In this document: positions 1-8,273 of the stretch, one piece after another
Numbering within the stretch: the stretch's first letter is position 1
Layout of the letters: every line of letters begins with the position of its first letter
Source: Hydnum rufescens UP504
Taxonomy: Eukaryota > Basidiomycota > Agaricomycetes > Cantharellales > Hydnaceae
DNA length: 18,576 nucleotides
Direction: 5' to 3'
NCBI GenBank assembly: GCA_014904985.1
Contig: MU129345.1
Span: forward strand, 1 to 18,576
The notes under the pieces: model-generated
The model's input: the letters and a program-made list of their open reading frames with translations, nothing else
Told to the model about the DNA's origin: nothing
Database searches by the model: none
Translations under genes and position numbers: made by a program

Positions 1-640
1 ATGGATGATTGGGGAGTTCCCCCCATCTGAAAGTCTTCAGGCTTGGGGGTGGGGGGTTTGGACATGTCACAATGATTGGACCAGCCTAAAGAAACAACAT
101 AGATTAGTTGCAATCTATATTTCACAATGATTCATAGTGATACGTATGCCAGAAGTGACATCCCCCATTTTTGCACTTCCAAAACCATCGCCCCATGTTT
201 TCGCAAGTCCACAAACAAAGCAAAAGAGCTAATGATGGAAAGAAAGATTAATGCTTGGGGATGATACAACCTTTAGTACTTTACAAGGTTAGCACAGTAA
301 CAGACAAACCTCCCCTCCACAAAATAGGGCCAGTTGTTGGCATTTTTGTCGTGAAGGTAAGTATCTATGTGGTATCCAGCTCCATGGGTCAGGGATGCTT
401 CGAATGCCAGAAAAAGTGGGATCCCTACAGAACATGTGTGTTGCGATGACAGGACACCAAATGCCAGTGAGACTGGCATTCAGTACTGAGCAGCAAACGG
501 TGTATAGGAGATGTGATAACAGTCTTAAGGAGGTCCAGAGGTTGGTGCTGTGCCAACCCTCCAGTTCCCATTTTTTGTCTGTTGTGTCTCAAATCATATG
601 GTTGCAGACAAAAGGCACAGATATTCCTGATTAACTCACC
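1..640. other. Stretch with no supported gene
   Basis: I see no convincing coding sequence here. Several short frames on both strands (for example minus 425-655) overlap each other and none shows a domain. The ten-base word CACAATGATT occurs twice near the left end (about 69 and 124). The right part may belong to the degraded exon that ends at 749, because its frame is open from 513, but nothing identifies it. Confidence 0.4.
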
Positions 641-749
641 CCAGAGGTACAGCATACCTATGCTAATTGCTGGACTTCATAAGCTTGATGCTGCTCAAGT
701 GTGGGAAGAATTTCGGCAGTTAGCACGACAATGGCATTACCATTCACTG
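640..749 (+). pseudogene. Degraded exon of unknown gene, spliced to sequence just upstream of the MDH pseudogene
   Basis: The frame ending at 749 reads protein-like, with the motif W-E-E-F-R-Q-L-A-R-Q-W about residues 62-72 of the open stretch that starts at 513. It stops exactly at a good GTAAGT donor (750). After the matching acceptor (828) the continuation is rich in Pro, Glu and Gln in the frame starting at 836 (PEPEPGNEH), which is one base out of step with the exon. That frame then meets two adjacent TGA codons and runs into the malate dehydrogenase homology near 906-930. The exon itself is not part of malate dehydrogenase as I know that family. I do not recognise the protein. The exon, intron and MDH remnant together look like a chimera of two decayed genes. 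Confidence 0.35.
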
Positions 750-828
750 GTAAGTATTATCCTCTAGATACATCCACGCAAAGAGACTCTTTTTGCATTA
801 GTTTATGCTTTAACTGACATTATCCTAG
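750..828 (+). other. Intron (79 nt)
   Basis: It starts GTAAGTAT and ends ATCCTAG, with a consensus-like branch site CTGAC about 15 nt before the acceptor. Size and signals are typical of basidiomycete introns. Its survival shows that the upstream exon was not copied from processed mRNA. Confidence 0.6.
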
Positions 829-905
829 GTCATTGCCTGAACCAGAACCAGGAAATGAACACCCCAAACAACAATCCACAGAACAAGAATATGCCAAATG
901 ATGAC

Positions 906-1622
906 TGGCTGAGTACAACACACTCCCTTAGTCTGTATGATATTAGCAGGGCTCCCAGCATCGCTGCTGATATGAGCCATGTTGCTACTGCTGGAGAAGT
1001 CAATGGGTATATATCGGAGAAACTTGGCAATGCACTCCAGGGAACCAAAATTGTCATCATTGCTGCTGGCATCCCACAGAAGCCAAACATTGTGCGGGTC
1101 GATTTATTCAACACCAATGCACCTATCATCCGGGACCTTGCTCAGGCCATCAGTGAGGATGCCCCTGAGGCACATATTCTCATCATCTCTGGTTCGTCCT
1201 CTCTCTTGCACTATACTTGATCCCATGAACTTCACTGTCTCAATTGTCACTGAAGTCCTGAAGAAGGCAAGCAAGTTCAACCTTGCAAAGGTGTGGTATC
1301 ACCACTCTTGGTGTCATTCACCTTCTTGTCTACTCTGGTGGCAACAAGGGAGTGATCACACCATCCTTCATCAAGTCTCCTCTTTATGAGAGCGAGAGTG
1401 TCACGTGCTTCCCTAGCAATGAGTGTAAGTGGTCCACTAGCCCCTATTTGCAACCTACATTTTTGATTTTTATTATTATTTCTTCCCTACTTGCAGCCGG
1501 AAGGACTCACCAAGATTCACCTGTTGGGCTAGCTTTCTGCTGAGGAGGAGAAATGTATCCAGGCTGCTCTCCCTGAATTGAAGAAAAACATCAAGAAGGG
1601 TGTCAACTTCCTTGGCACTTAG
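906..1622 (+). pseudogene. NAD-malate dehydrogenase pseudogene (truncated, internally deleted, frameshifted)
   Basis: The translation follows the mitochondrial/eubacterial-type malate dehydrogenase family (oxaloacetate/malate, NAD). Segments recognised in order are LSLYDI, IAADMSHV, PQKPNIVRVDLFNTNA, LIIS, VSIVTEVLKKA (frame change near 1200), GITTLGV (second frame change near 1290), then GVITPSFIKSPLYE and the C-terminal ALPELKKNIKKGVNF. The Rossmann glycine motif at the N-terminus is missing. About 95 residues between the TTLDVV-like strand and the GVVEPTFV-like segment are deleted, and with them the catalytic GGHSG histidine. The first arginine of the PRKPGMTR mobile loop is Gln. There is an in-frame TAG at 1530-1532. 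A normal 72-nt intron (1425-1496) is retained and another intron-like interruption sits at about 1193-1220, so this is a decayed gene duplicate, not a retrocopy. It cannot make a working enzyme. Confidence 0.88.
1425..1496 (+). other. Intron in the MDH pseudogene (72 nt)
   Basis: It begins GTAAGTGG and ends CTTGCAG after a pyrimidine-rich run. It separates the F-P-S-N-E segment from the P-E-G-L-T-K-I-H segment of malate dehydrogenase. The reading frame is not kept across it (one base out), which is further decay. Confidence 0.7.
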
Positions 1623-1856
1623 AACTAGATTTGACTTTTATCAGCTAGTTTGTGAGCTATATAATCAGATCATTGCTAGAGCCAGTCATGTGAAAGCCAC
1701 ATGATCACCTGCACCAATGGTGGCCCCCAACAACCCGCACAATGTGACAATGGAGTAAGATGCTCCAATAATGTGCCAAAAACCTGCATGGTGGTGCATG
1801 TGTGGGTGAGCCCCTTAGGCAAGCAGGAGTGTATACTCTAAATAAGTTGTGATAAT
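1623..1856. other. Intergenic stretch between MDH remnant and MITE
   Basis: No gene is seen. The inverted pair TCATGTG/CACATGA lies at about 1687-1704, just after the MDH stop. The words CCTGCACCAATGGTGG and CCTGCATGGTGGTGCATG (about 1709 and 1785) look like a diverged repeat. Confidence 0.3.
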
Positions 1857-1971
1857 AATAGGGTGTTTCACAATAGAACTCAAATGAACCCAAAAACAGC
1901 ATTTTTGAGGCCAACTGAATTGGTTTTGTGCAAATTTTTGCCTCATTTTTGTTATTGTGAAAGACCCTAAT
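1857..1971. mobile_element. MITE-like short TIR element, copy 1
   Basis: A 109-bp element (1860-1968) is bounded by near-perfect terminal inverted repeats of about 17 bp: the left end reads AGGGTGTTTCACAATA and the right end, reverse complemented, reads AGGGTCTTTCACAATA. It is flanked by AAT on both sides (1857-1859 and 1969-1971). Read another way, TA dinucleotides flank GGGTG...CACCC-type ends, as expected of a Tc1/mariner-like target. It holds no coding sequence. A second copy begins at 18509 and shares the left TIR and most of the following 50 bp, which supports a dispersed family. The transposase that moved it is not in this window. Confidence 0.78.
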
Positions 1972-2076
1972 TCAACAATAGATAATTAGATATTACATAG
2001 TATGATTGGTGTGCTCCCCAGTGTGATAATGCCTGTGGATAAATTTGGATCCATAATGAAACTGGGATGTGTGAAG

Positions 2077-2093
2077 TGACCCCAGTGGGGTCA
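2077..2093. repeat. Perfect 17-bp palindrome
   Basis: TGACCCCA-G-TGGGGTCA is a perfect inverted repeat around one central base. It lies in AT-rich, non-coding sequence between the MITE and the hairpin cluster. It could be a protein-binding site or a remnant of a foldback element; the sequence does not decide. Confidence 0.6.
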
Positions 2094-2118
2094 TGCTAAT
2101 TGCCAAAAATGATGTGGT

Positions 2119-2212
2119 TGGCTCAACTCAAGCCAATGACTTGTATATTTTATACCATGAATTAGGCTGAATCTGGATCAAGTCCTTTCAACAAAAGACT
2201 TGGCTTGACTTG
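2119..2212. repeat. Imperfect inverted repeat (CAAGCC/GGCTTG-rich arms)
   Basis: The left arm (about 2119-2142, containing ACTCAAGCCAATGACTTG) and right arm (about 2185-2212, containing AGACTTGGCTTGACTTGG) can pair imperfectly around a loop of about 45 nt. It may be the outer part of the foldback-like cluster that continues to 2395. Confidence 0.35.
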
Positions 2213-2292
2213 GCTATTTCAAAGGGAGCCTTTTCATAGTTTGCCAGGGTCTGTGACACATGACACCATGCCTGGGGTTCAGTTCACAAGCC

Positions 2293-2341
2293 CCTGTGAC
2301 CTGTGACTGAACCTACCACAGGTTCGGTCACAGGTCACAGG
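2293..2341. repeat. Long hairpin (22-bp arms, 5-nt loop)
   Basis: The arms 2293-2314 (beginning CCTGTGACCTGTGAC) and 2320-2341 pair at 21 of 22 positions around the loop ACCAC. Each arm also contains two tandem (C)CTGTGAC heptamers, so it combines a direct repeat within an inverted repeat. It is non-coding. Confidence 0.8.
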
Positions 2342-2363
2342 ATTCCACTCAGTGGTTTTTGAA

Positions 2364-2395
2364 CCCATGGGGGAGGTCAAAAAATCCCCCATGGG
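2364..2395. repeat. Perfect hairpin CCCATGGGGGA ... TCCCCCATGGG
   Basis: Arms of 11 bp pair perfectly (2364-2374 with 2385-2395) around a 10-nt A-rich loop. A smaller hairpin, CCACTCAGTGG (2346-2356), lies between it and the 22-bp hairpin, so three stem-loops follow one another in about 100 bp. The words after it (GGGACCCCATG) recur after another small palindrome at 7963-7975. Confidence 0.75.
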
Positions 2396-2734
2396 ACCCC
2401 ATGCAGTAGCCTAAACTGAAATGTATTAAACCACTAGAATTATACATGGGTATCCTAGCACTTGAAGAATACCCAGTCCTCAATAATATGTGGACATGGG
2501 GGATGGAAATAATTTGGAATCACCACAGTGTTGTGAGCCTTGCCCACATCCCCAGATCCAGATACTGGGGGTTCATCGATGTGCATTCCATCATCCACAG
2601 GTGGAGGGTTGGGGCCACAGTGTGGAAGATAAAAACATCCAGTATCAGAAAACGCGAAATCACACCACTCCCAGCCTTTGGATGATCACATGACCAATTA
2701 CGAAATTAATTATGGCTATGTGCAGAAATCGAAT
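2396..2734. other. Stretch with no supported gene
   Basis: Short plus-strand frames at 2446-2693 overlap in two phases and lack any recognisable domain. A small GGGTAT/ATACCC inverted pair lies at about 2447-2473. Otherwise I see nothing. Confidence 0.35.
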
Positions 2735-3150
2735 TCATTCTATAACTCCATCAGTTTTGATCAGAGAGGTATGCCCATATAATGCTTAGAAAGCTATGAT
2801 TCACACCTTTTGAACGGTACCAAACACAAGTCAAACAGACCAAAACTGCACTCTCCAGGCCAATTTTACTATCAAAATCCAGGATTTCCAGTAAAAAACA
2901 AATTTCTCTGTCACTTCACATTGAATTCTTTTGTAACAACTGCGCCTGGAAAGATATAAAAAATTCACATGTAATGGTATTGAGTATGCAAAGAACAGAT
3001 TAAAACTGAACTCTACAGAATGATATTACTATCAGAATCAACACCCATCAGTAAAAAACAAATTTCTCTGTCAGTTTACACCGGATCTGCTCAGAACCAC
3101 TGTGCCCAGAAAGCTGTTAAAAATCTGCATCAAATGATACCAAGAACGTC
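2735..3150. repeat. 160-bp tandem repeat, about 2.6 copies
   Basis: A 25-nt block is identical at 2889-2913 and 3049-3073, exactly 160 bp apart, and diverged similarity continues on both sides. The unit ends TGAACGGTAC (2811), GTAATGGTAT (2971) and CAAATGATAC (3131) fall at exact 160-bp steps. The first copy is partial, starting near 2735. The unit is AT-rich and non-coding. The length is satellite-like, near one nucleosome repeat, but two to three copies could equally be an internal duplication of a decayed element. Confidence 0.75.
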
Positions 3151-3353
3151 TATTACAGATGCAAACTGCTGTTTCTGCATCGAATCCCATCCCATGCACT
3201 TGTCCCCATTATCAACCAGCAACAAAACACCTTAACCATTGGACTATGCTCAAATTAATCTCCAAAACCTGGAGATATCCTTCCATTTCACCTCCAGAAT
3301 GCTCCACATGGTCAGTGACCTCATGCTCCAAGCATTCCACATGCTCACCAAAT

Positions 3354-3530
3354 TGGTGACATCACCCCTCCTCATGATTCCTTTTGTTCTCTTTATGAAT
3401 GACATCACTATGACATCACCTCCTCATGATTCCTTTTGTTCTCCTTATGCATGACTCAGCTATGACTGCATTATGACATCATCTTGTTATTTTCTTTTGT
3501 TCTCACCTATGAACTCACATATGACTCACC
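3354..3530. repeat. Tandem repeat (52-61 bp) rich in TGACATCA / TGACTCA sites
   Basis: The block containing TTTTGTTCTC occurs at 3382, 3434 and 3495, and the block CCTCCTCATGATTCC at 3367 and 3419, giving three copies with steps of 52 and 61 bp. TGACATCA occurs at 3357, 3400, 3411 and 3474; TGACTCA occurs at 3452 and 3522. These words resemble binding sites of bZIP factors (CRE/AP-1 type). Such site clusters occur in promoters and in the U3 part of LTRs, so this could be the upstream part of a decayed solo LTR. I could not find matching LTR ends, a primer-binding site or a polypurine tract. Confidence 0.65.
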
Positions 3531-3986
3531 CATGAGGAGGGAGTCATATTTCTTAAACACAGCCACCTTCAGAAAGGTAAAAAGCTGGTAGATTTCCTGT
3601 ATCCCCCTATAATAATCTCCTCTCTGGAAATCATCACTGTCAACCACTGTCAACTTTTCTGCTTGCCTCTAAAGAAAGCTATCTATAAGCCATCTGAGCT
3701 AAGTCATCTTCAAGGTTGTTGAGACAAAGCCAGCTGGTAGCCCTCTACATGAATCACTAAAGCCAAGGATAGTTGCAGGACCTAAGGTTAGAGTGCTGGA
3801 CATCCAAGGAAAAGTAAGCATAACAAAATACGAATCAGGTTTTGAAGAAAGAAGGAAGAAAGACACTAACAAGGACTAACCAAGCACTGACCAGTCTGTA
3901 GCCCACAGATACCGCATTTTGACCAGGAAACATAAACAAGAATACACAAATATCAGTAAATGAACCAACACAAACATGAACAATGT
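3531..3986. other. Non-coding stretch, possible LTR-derived or promoter-like sequence
   Basis: No gene is seen. The decamer CACTGTCAAC is tandemly duplicated at 3635-3654. An AG-rich run (GAAGAAAGAAGGAAGAAAG) lies at about 3844-3862 and resembles a polypurine tract, but nothing around it confirms a retroelement. Confidence 0.3.
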
Positions 3987-4136
3987 ATGACCTTTCATAA
4001 AGCATCCTACATGAGTGTATAAGCCTTCCATAAGCATCCCGACGAATAAGCCTTTCCACAAGCATCCCTACAACATATAGCCTTCCTACAAGCATCCTCT
4101 ATGTATAAGCCTTTCCATAAGCATCCCAGATGATAT
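3987..4136. repeat. Minisatellite, about 30-bp unit, 5 copies
   Basis: Units start at 3987, 4021, 4048, 4079 and 4107, with a core close to AAGCCTTTCCATAAGCATCC followed by a variable tail of about 8-12 nt ending in TAT or AAT. Unit lengths of 34, 27, 31, 28 and 30 are not multiples of three, so a short minus-strand frame through it (3835-4095) is probably not a protein. Confidence 0.8.
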
Positions 4137-5400
4137 ACAATTGACTACAGCTAGTCCATATCCCTTCTCTATTCTCCACTGAACACCATAAACATCTTGC
4201 AGATGTGATCAACCATTGAAGCAACCAATCCAAACAAATAACAACAGAATACAGTCTCCCATCTACCACACTGGCTGAACCAGATTTTATTTGACAGTCA
4301 TCGGAGCTCCCAACCCTTCTTCATAATGGGTGGAAGACGGGAAGCTGGGTCTGTGGTCTTTCGTGACCTTGTCAGTGTCCCTAGTTCCAGGCATTGGTAG
4401 TTTTCAATGTCCATTCCAATCCATTCCATCATCTGCCAGTAGAGGGGTGCAGCATGAATCAGCTGGGCAATGCAGGTTGGGAGGTAGGAGAAGTGTCCAT
4501 GAAGTCACTACCTCCCTCTGTTCAGGCACGTTTGTAACAAATGCAGATGTTGCACAGCCTAGCTTGTCTAACACATCAGACTCAGCTTCTTACGTTTCCA
4601 CCCAGATCTGCCATCCAACAATACCACTGAAGGCCTTGTGCAGTTGTTTGGCATAGGCTGGGGAAAGGTTCAGAAGTCAGAGAGGCTTCTCACAAGATCT
4701 CTCCTCTCTGTACACTGACGTAGTGAAACAAGGTTTTCACTTCCGTGATGATCAGACCAATGAGACCTAAACTGAATTTCTTGGTAGTTTTGAAAGCCTG
4801 GGGATGTAAGCTTGTAGGAAGGCTAAAACTACAATAGATCATGACTTACCTAGAGTCTCAACTTCCTCAGTACTGTAGCACAGCATATGGAAACATGAAC
4901 CATGCTTTCCTTCCTCAGACAGTAAGTCATGTTTGCCAACAAGGGTGTCCATGGCTGTTCAATATCTTCATTGGTGATGAGGGTGAACAATTAGGGATTC
5001 TATTGTTCAGTGCAATGTTTTTTGGATACAATGAGACGTTCACATACATCAGCTTGAGTGTAAATATGTGATGTGTACTTGGGTGGCTTGAACCCAAGCA
5101 AGAAGTGAATGATCCCAATGCTGAACATAGTATCTACGTCACCATGCCAATCAAGGCCTTGAATCCAGGATCAACACTGAGTATTCTGATGTTACAATTA
5201 CATGTGTTGTTGGTTGACATGACCACACTGTGGAATGATGGACCGTGAAAATTAGGGAAGTATTGAAGGAACAAGGTTTGGACTGTAGGTCTAATTGTTA
5301 AGGACACAGATAAATGTTTGAAAAGAAAGATGCATTAACAGTTGGTTAGATTTCAATTATGAAGGTAGTTGGGCCTGCACAAACCAACAATCGACAAAGA
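4137..5400. other. Long stretch with only ambiguous coding traces
   Basis: The plus strand is open at 4330-4656, while the minus strand of the same region (about 4540 to 4310) also gives a protein-like reading with aromatic and Cys residues. Neither has a recognisable domain, start or splice pattern. At 4841-5118 both strands again have short open frames. I regard this as decayed coding sequence that cannot be assigned to a strand. No repeat of note was found. Confidence 0.3.
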
Positions 5401-5426
5401 CAGTACAGGTGAGATCTAACTTGTTG

Positions 5427-5612
5427 TTAGAGCTTTTGAATGCTAGAAAGGGTTCTCGGGGTCTGCCGAAAATACTCCAATCCTGCTGTTTCGATGGTGA
5501 CTACGGCCAGTCCAATGGTGCACTGTATGATTCCCCCTGTGAGTGGATCATCCTGAGACATGTCAGGGGTTTGGCAGCCAGCTCGAGGGCAGTCAGGGTG
5601 ACTCTGCCATAG
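5427..5612 (-). pseudogene. Possible coding remnant, strand uncertain
   Basis: On the minus strand a frame from an ATG at about 5562 reads MSQDDPLTGG and onward, with varied, balanced residues. It runs to a TAA at 5427-5429 that would be CAA before a C-to-T change. The plus strand is also open (5409-5612). CpG dinucleotides are more frequent here than in the flanks. I do not recognise a family. Confidence 0.2.
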
Positions 5613-5755
5613 GGTCATTTTGTTGCCCCGCGAGAAGGTCAAGCATGACATGGGATGAAAATGGGTGTTCTATATGCCATCTCCATCACCAACTGGACTG
5701 GTAGACTGGGCCCCCTCCACAAGGATGAGCTCTCGAGGCATGGATTCAGAATTGC

Positions 5756-5812
5756 GTGTGTATACTATTTTTGCAATCTCACCGCTTGCATTCATGCTGA
5801 TTTCTGTTCCAG
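5756..5812 (+). other. Probable intron before the 594-codon frame (57 nt)
   Basis: It starts GTGTGTATAC and ends TCTGTTCCAG, with a CTGAT branch-like site 14-18 nt upstream of the acceptor. The frame starting at 5813 is open immediately after it. The exon before it (about 5661-5755) is open in another phase, so the exact upstream structure is not settled. Confidence 0.45.
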
Positions 5813-7597
5813 GTCGAGGGAATCAGGTGCATAGTTTTGATAGATAATGAATGGTCATTAGCATGTACAAACAGTCACCATCCATTCAGTTCTTTGGTCA
5901 TTGGAAACATGGGAGCACTACCGAGATATGTACATACTGGCGCAGTATGCCCTGAAGACACCATACTTAAAGACTTCCTGTGTGATGGCCCCAGGACTTC
6001 ACCCGCATCCCCACAACTTACATACTGACCTTACATCCAACGACTGCCCAGTGATCCCAAGCCCTTTTCAACAGAGCTTGCACTCAAAACTTCTAGTGGC
6101 TACCTCCTATTGTCACCTTACCACAAGAATGTTACATATTTCCTGGAGAAAAACAGAGCTCTGTACATGGATTGGAAATTAGTTGCTGAGTCACTCAGTA
6201 TCCCCATTGGCAAAGACTTTGTGCCTCGTCTACCCCCATCCAGTGCTTCCCTTGATACTCCCCATTCTTCATCTGTGCATCACACACAAGTTGTTTATGA
6301 TAATCTCCGATGCGCATATGAATTTGGAGGCTACACCCGTTTACTGGCTTGCTGACGTGTCTGGCAAGTTGCCCATACATTTGGAGCATCACCCCCCAAA
6401 ATGGGCATGGATGAAACCCTTATTGGCACCATTTTTGTGTATCCAGTGTTGCAGGCCAATTCACAGTGGTTAGAGGAATTACTGGAGGATGGGGTCCTGA
6501 CCTTTGGTGTAGTCGAAGGTCCAATGCAGTCAGGGGTTAGGAGCATCAAAGAGTTGCCAGAAGGGGTGTGGGTGGCTGCTCCAGAAGGCAGAGTCCTCCC
6601 TACTAGTTGGCATATTGTCCATGTTGAACACCATCTGGCACATATCCTGCATCCCAAACCCTGGTGAGCTCAACCCCCCAGCAGATATCCTGGAAATAGA
6701 CTTCCAGGAAGTCACAAGCCTTTGGAGCAATGCCTCCTCCACGAACTCTTTCCTGACCCCACATCAGTGAAGCTGGACCCAAGAATGATTGCAACAATCT
6801 GATGTATCCTGGGAAGTGGTCCATTTCCTCCAAGCGTGACTGAAGTGGAAATCGCTTCTCAAATTGATCAGTTATCCCTTGAAGATAGCAATCCTTCCAC
6901 ACACATTCCTTCTGTACCAATCAATGATTCAGTGAATGATGCAGAGGATCCATATGCCAAATTCTGGGATCAGTCCTCTGGGGGCCTACCTTATGATGAC
7001 AACTCTGACATATCATCATATGATTTGACTCCCAGTGATGCTGTGGTCAAGTCCACTAGGGTGGCCAAGATAGGAGAGAGATGAAAGCAGAAACAAGTAG
7101 AAGCTGAGGCAATCAATGAAGCCACCCAGCTGCTTTCCAAGGCACAGAAAGGTGATCAGAAAGCCAAAGCTGAGATTATTCAGAGGATCAATGCTGAGCA
7201 TGGCAGAAAGAATGGGGTGAGGTCAAGAGATGGCAAGCTGCCTGCAAGTCCTGGAGTAGTCTATTTGCAGCAACATTTCATAAACCCAGACAATGTTGAA
7301 TCGAACAATTGGAAGCATGAAAAGAGATTACACTGGCAAACTGCAGAGATTGCAGAGGTGAATGCTCAGGCCAGGCTAGTGAAGACCCCAGCAGGAGATG
7401 CCCAGGAAATGAATGCATCACTCCCTGGCTCCAGGACTCAGGTGCAGATACAGCACCCAACCCCCACACCTGCTTGTTCTCCCCCTCCCACCCATCCTCT
7501 CCAGATCTGTGATCGTGAATGGGTGCCCCACCACCTCGGTCAGCCACTTGGGCTGACCTCAGAAGGAGTACCATTTGAGGTCATTTCGCTGGCCTAA
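5813..7597 (+). pseudogene. Unknown 594-codon gene interrupted only by five TGA codons
   Basis: One frame stays open from an intron acceptor (5812) to TAA at 7595-7597, except for TGA at 6026, 6353, 6665, 6800 and 7082 (codons 72, 181, 285, 330 and 424). A random frame this long would hold nearly thirty stops of all three kinds. Every TGA can be read as a former CGA (Arg) codon that lost its CpG. The protein would have a mixed alpha/beta-looking N-terminal half (for example LLSPYHKNVTYFLEKNRALY near codons 97-116), then an acidic Ser/Asp-rich linker (about 345-410), an Ala/Glu/Lys/Gln-rich, coiled-coil-like segment (about 425-465) and a Pro/Thr-rich tail (about 540-565). I see no signal peptide, membrane helix or catalytic motif and do not recognise the family. 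Sequence after 7597 stays weakly coding-like, with Gly/Arg-rich words to about 8000, so the ancestral protein may have been longer. Confidence 0.65.
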
Positions 7598-8110
7598 GGA
7601 GGACTGATTGTCTTTGATGTCAATTGACAATGATCAAATTGACCTTAAGAGAAATTCAACTTCAGCCAATATCAATACTACATGGAGGGGGAACCACATG
7701 GGGGTAGCAGGAGGGGGTCTGGAAACCAGGGGAATGTGGGCCTTGGGGTCAGCAGGCAACACAGCATTATCAGGGATAGCCACAATGAGTTATAATGAGT
7801 GATTTTGTACTCTGATAGACATTGACACAAATGGAGACTAATTATGATGATACATGGAGAACACAGGGATGATCCATTGCCTCCACCAGGGAAAGGGGTG
7901 TTGAAAAGCTGTGATTTGGGTGCACAGAATTCACCCATACACAGCTTGAACAACAACCCCCATCCCCCTGGGGGACCCCATGAGGGCAGTGGGAGAGGAT
8001 GGGGATAGTGAGATGAGGGATGATCAGATTGCTTTGTAAATGGGCTTAAAAGATGCGGACAAATGGGGCAATTCCAACAAGCCTACAGACACCCAATTTG
8101 GTTAATATTT
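7598..8110 (+). pseudogene. Decayed 3' continuation of the 594-codon frame (tentative)
   Basis: The same frame continues past 7597 but with dense stops (TGA three times between about 7622 and 7645, then TAA and TAG). Between them are segments rich in Gly, Arg, Asn and Pro, such as GEPHGGSRRGSGNQGNVGLG near 7690-7750 and HEGSGRGWG near 7980-8005. Another phase is open at 7608-7802, so a frameshift near 7600 is also possible. A low-complexity Gly/Arg-rich tail is a guess from composition. The small palindrome TCCCCC-T-GGGGGA is at 7963-7975. Confidence 0.3.
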
Positions 8111-8198
8111 GAGGATCCCAGGTGATGTTGAGTGGGAGGGCCACCTCAGGCAGCCATATGTGACCCCCTTCTTAGGTATCTATTCTGGGGCATGATTT

Positions 8199-8216
8199 GG
8201 TACCTAAGTAGGTACC
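8199..8216. repeat. Palindrome GGTACCTA-AG-TAGGTACC
   Basis: Eight-bp arms pair perfectly around an AG centre; with the flanking T and A the arms reach 9 bp. It lies in gene-free sequence between the plus-strand pseudogene and the minus-strand gene, 58 bp from the next palindrome. Confidence 0.7.
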
Positions 8217-8273
8217 AGACACTATTGGGGCCCAAATCCACCATTCTGGTTTCAACTTGGGTCCTGATTAGGG

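Noticed and set aside
3260..3870. Complete solo LTR or retrotransposon
   Set aside because: bZIP-like repeats and an AG-rich run are suggestive, but no paired ends, target duplication, primer-binding site or pol motifs were found.
4330..4656. 108-codon plus-strand frame
   Set aside because: The minus strand of the same interval reads at least as well, no start, splice or domain supports either, so no gene is called.
5813..7597. Programmed TGA recoding (Sec, Trp or readthrough)
   Set aside because: CGA-to-TGA loss at CpG explains all five sites more simply, the same pattern occurs in two other frames, and Arg fits the contexts. It remains testable.
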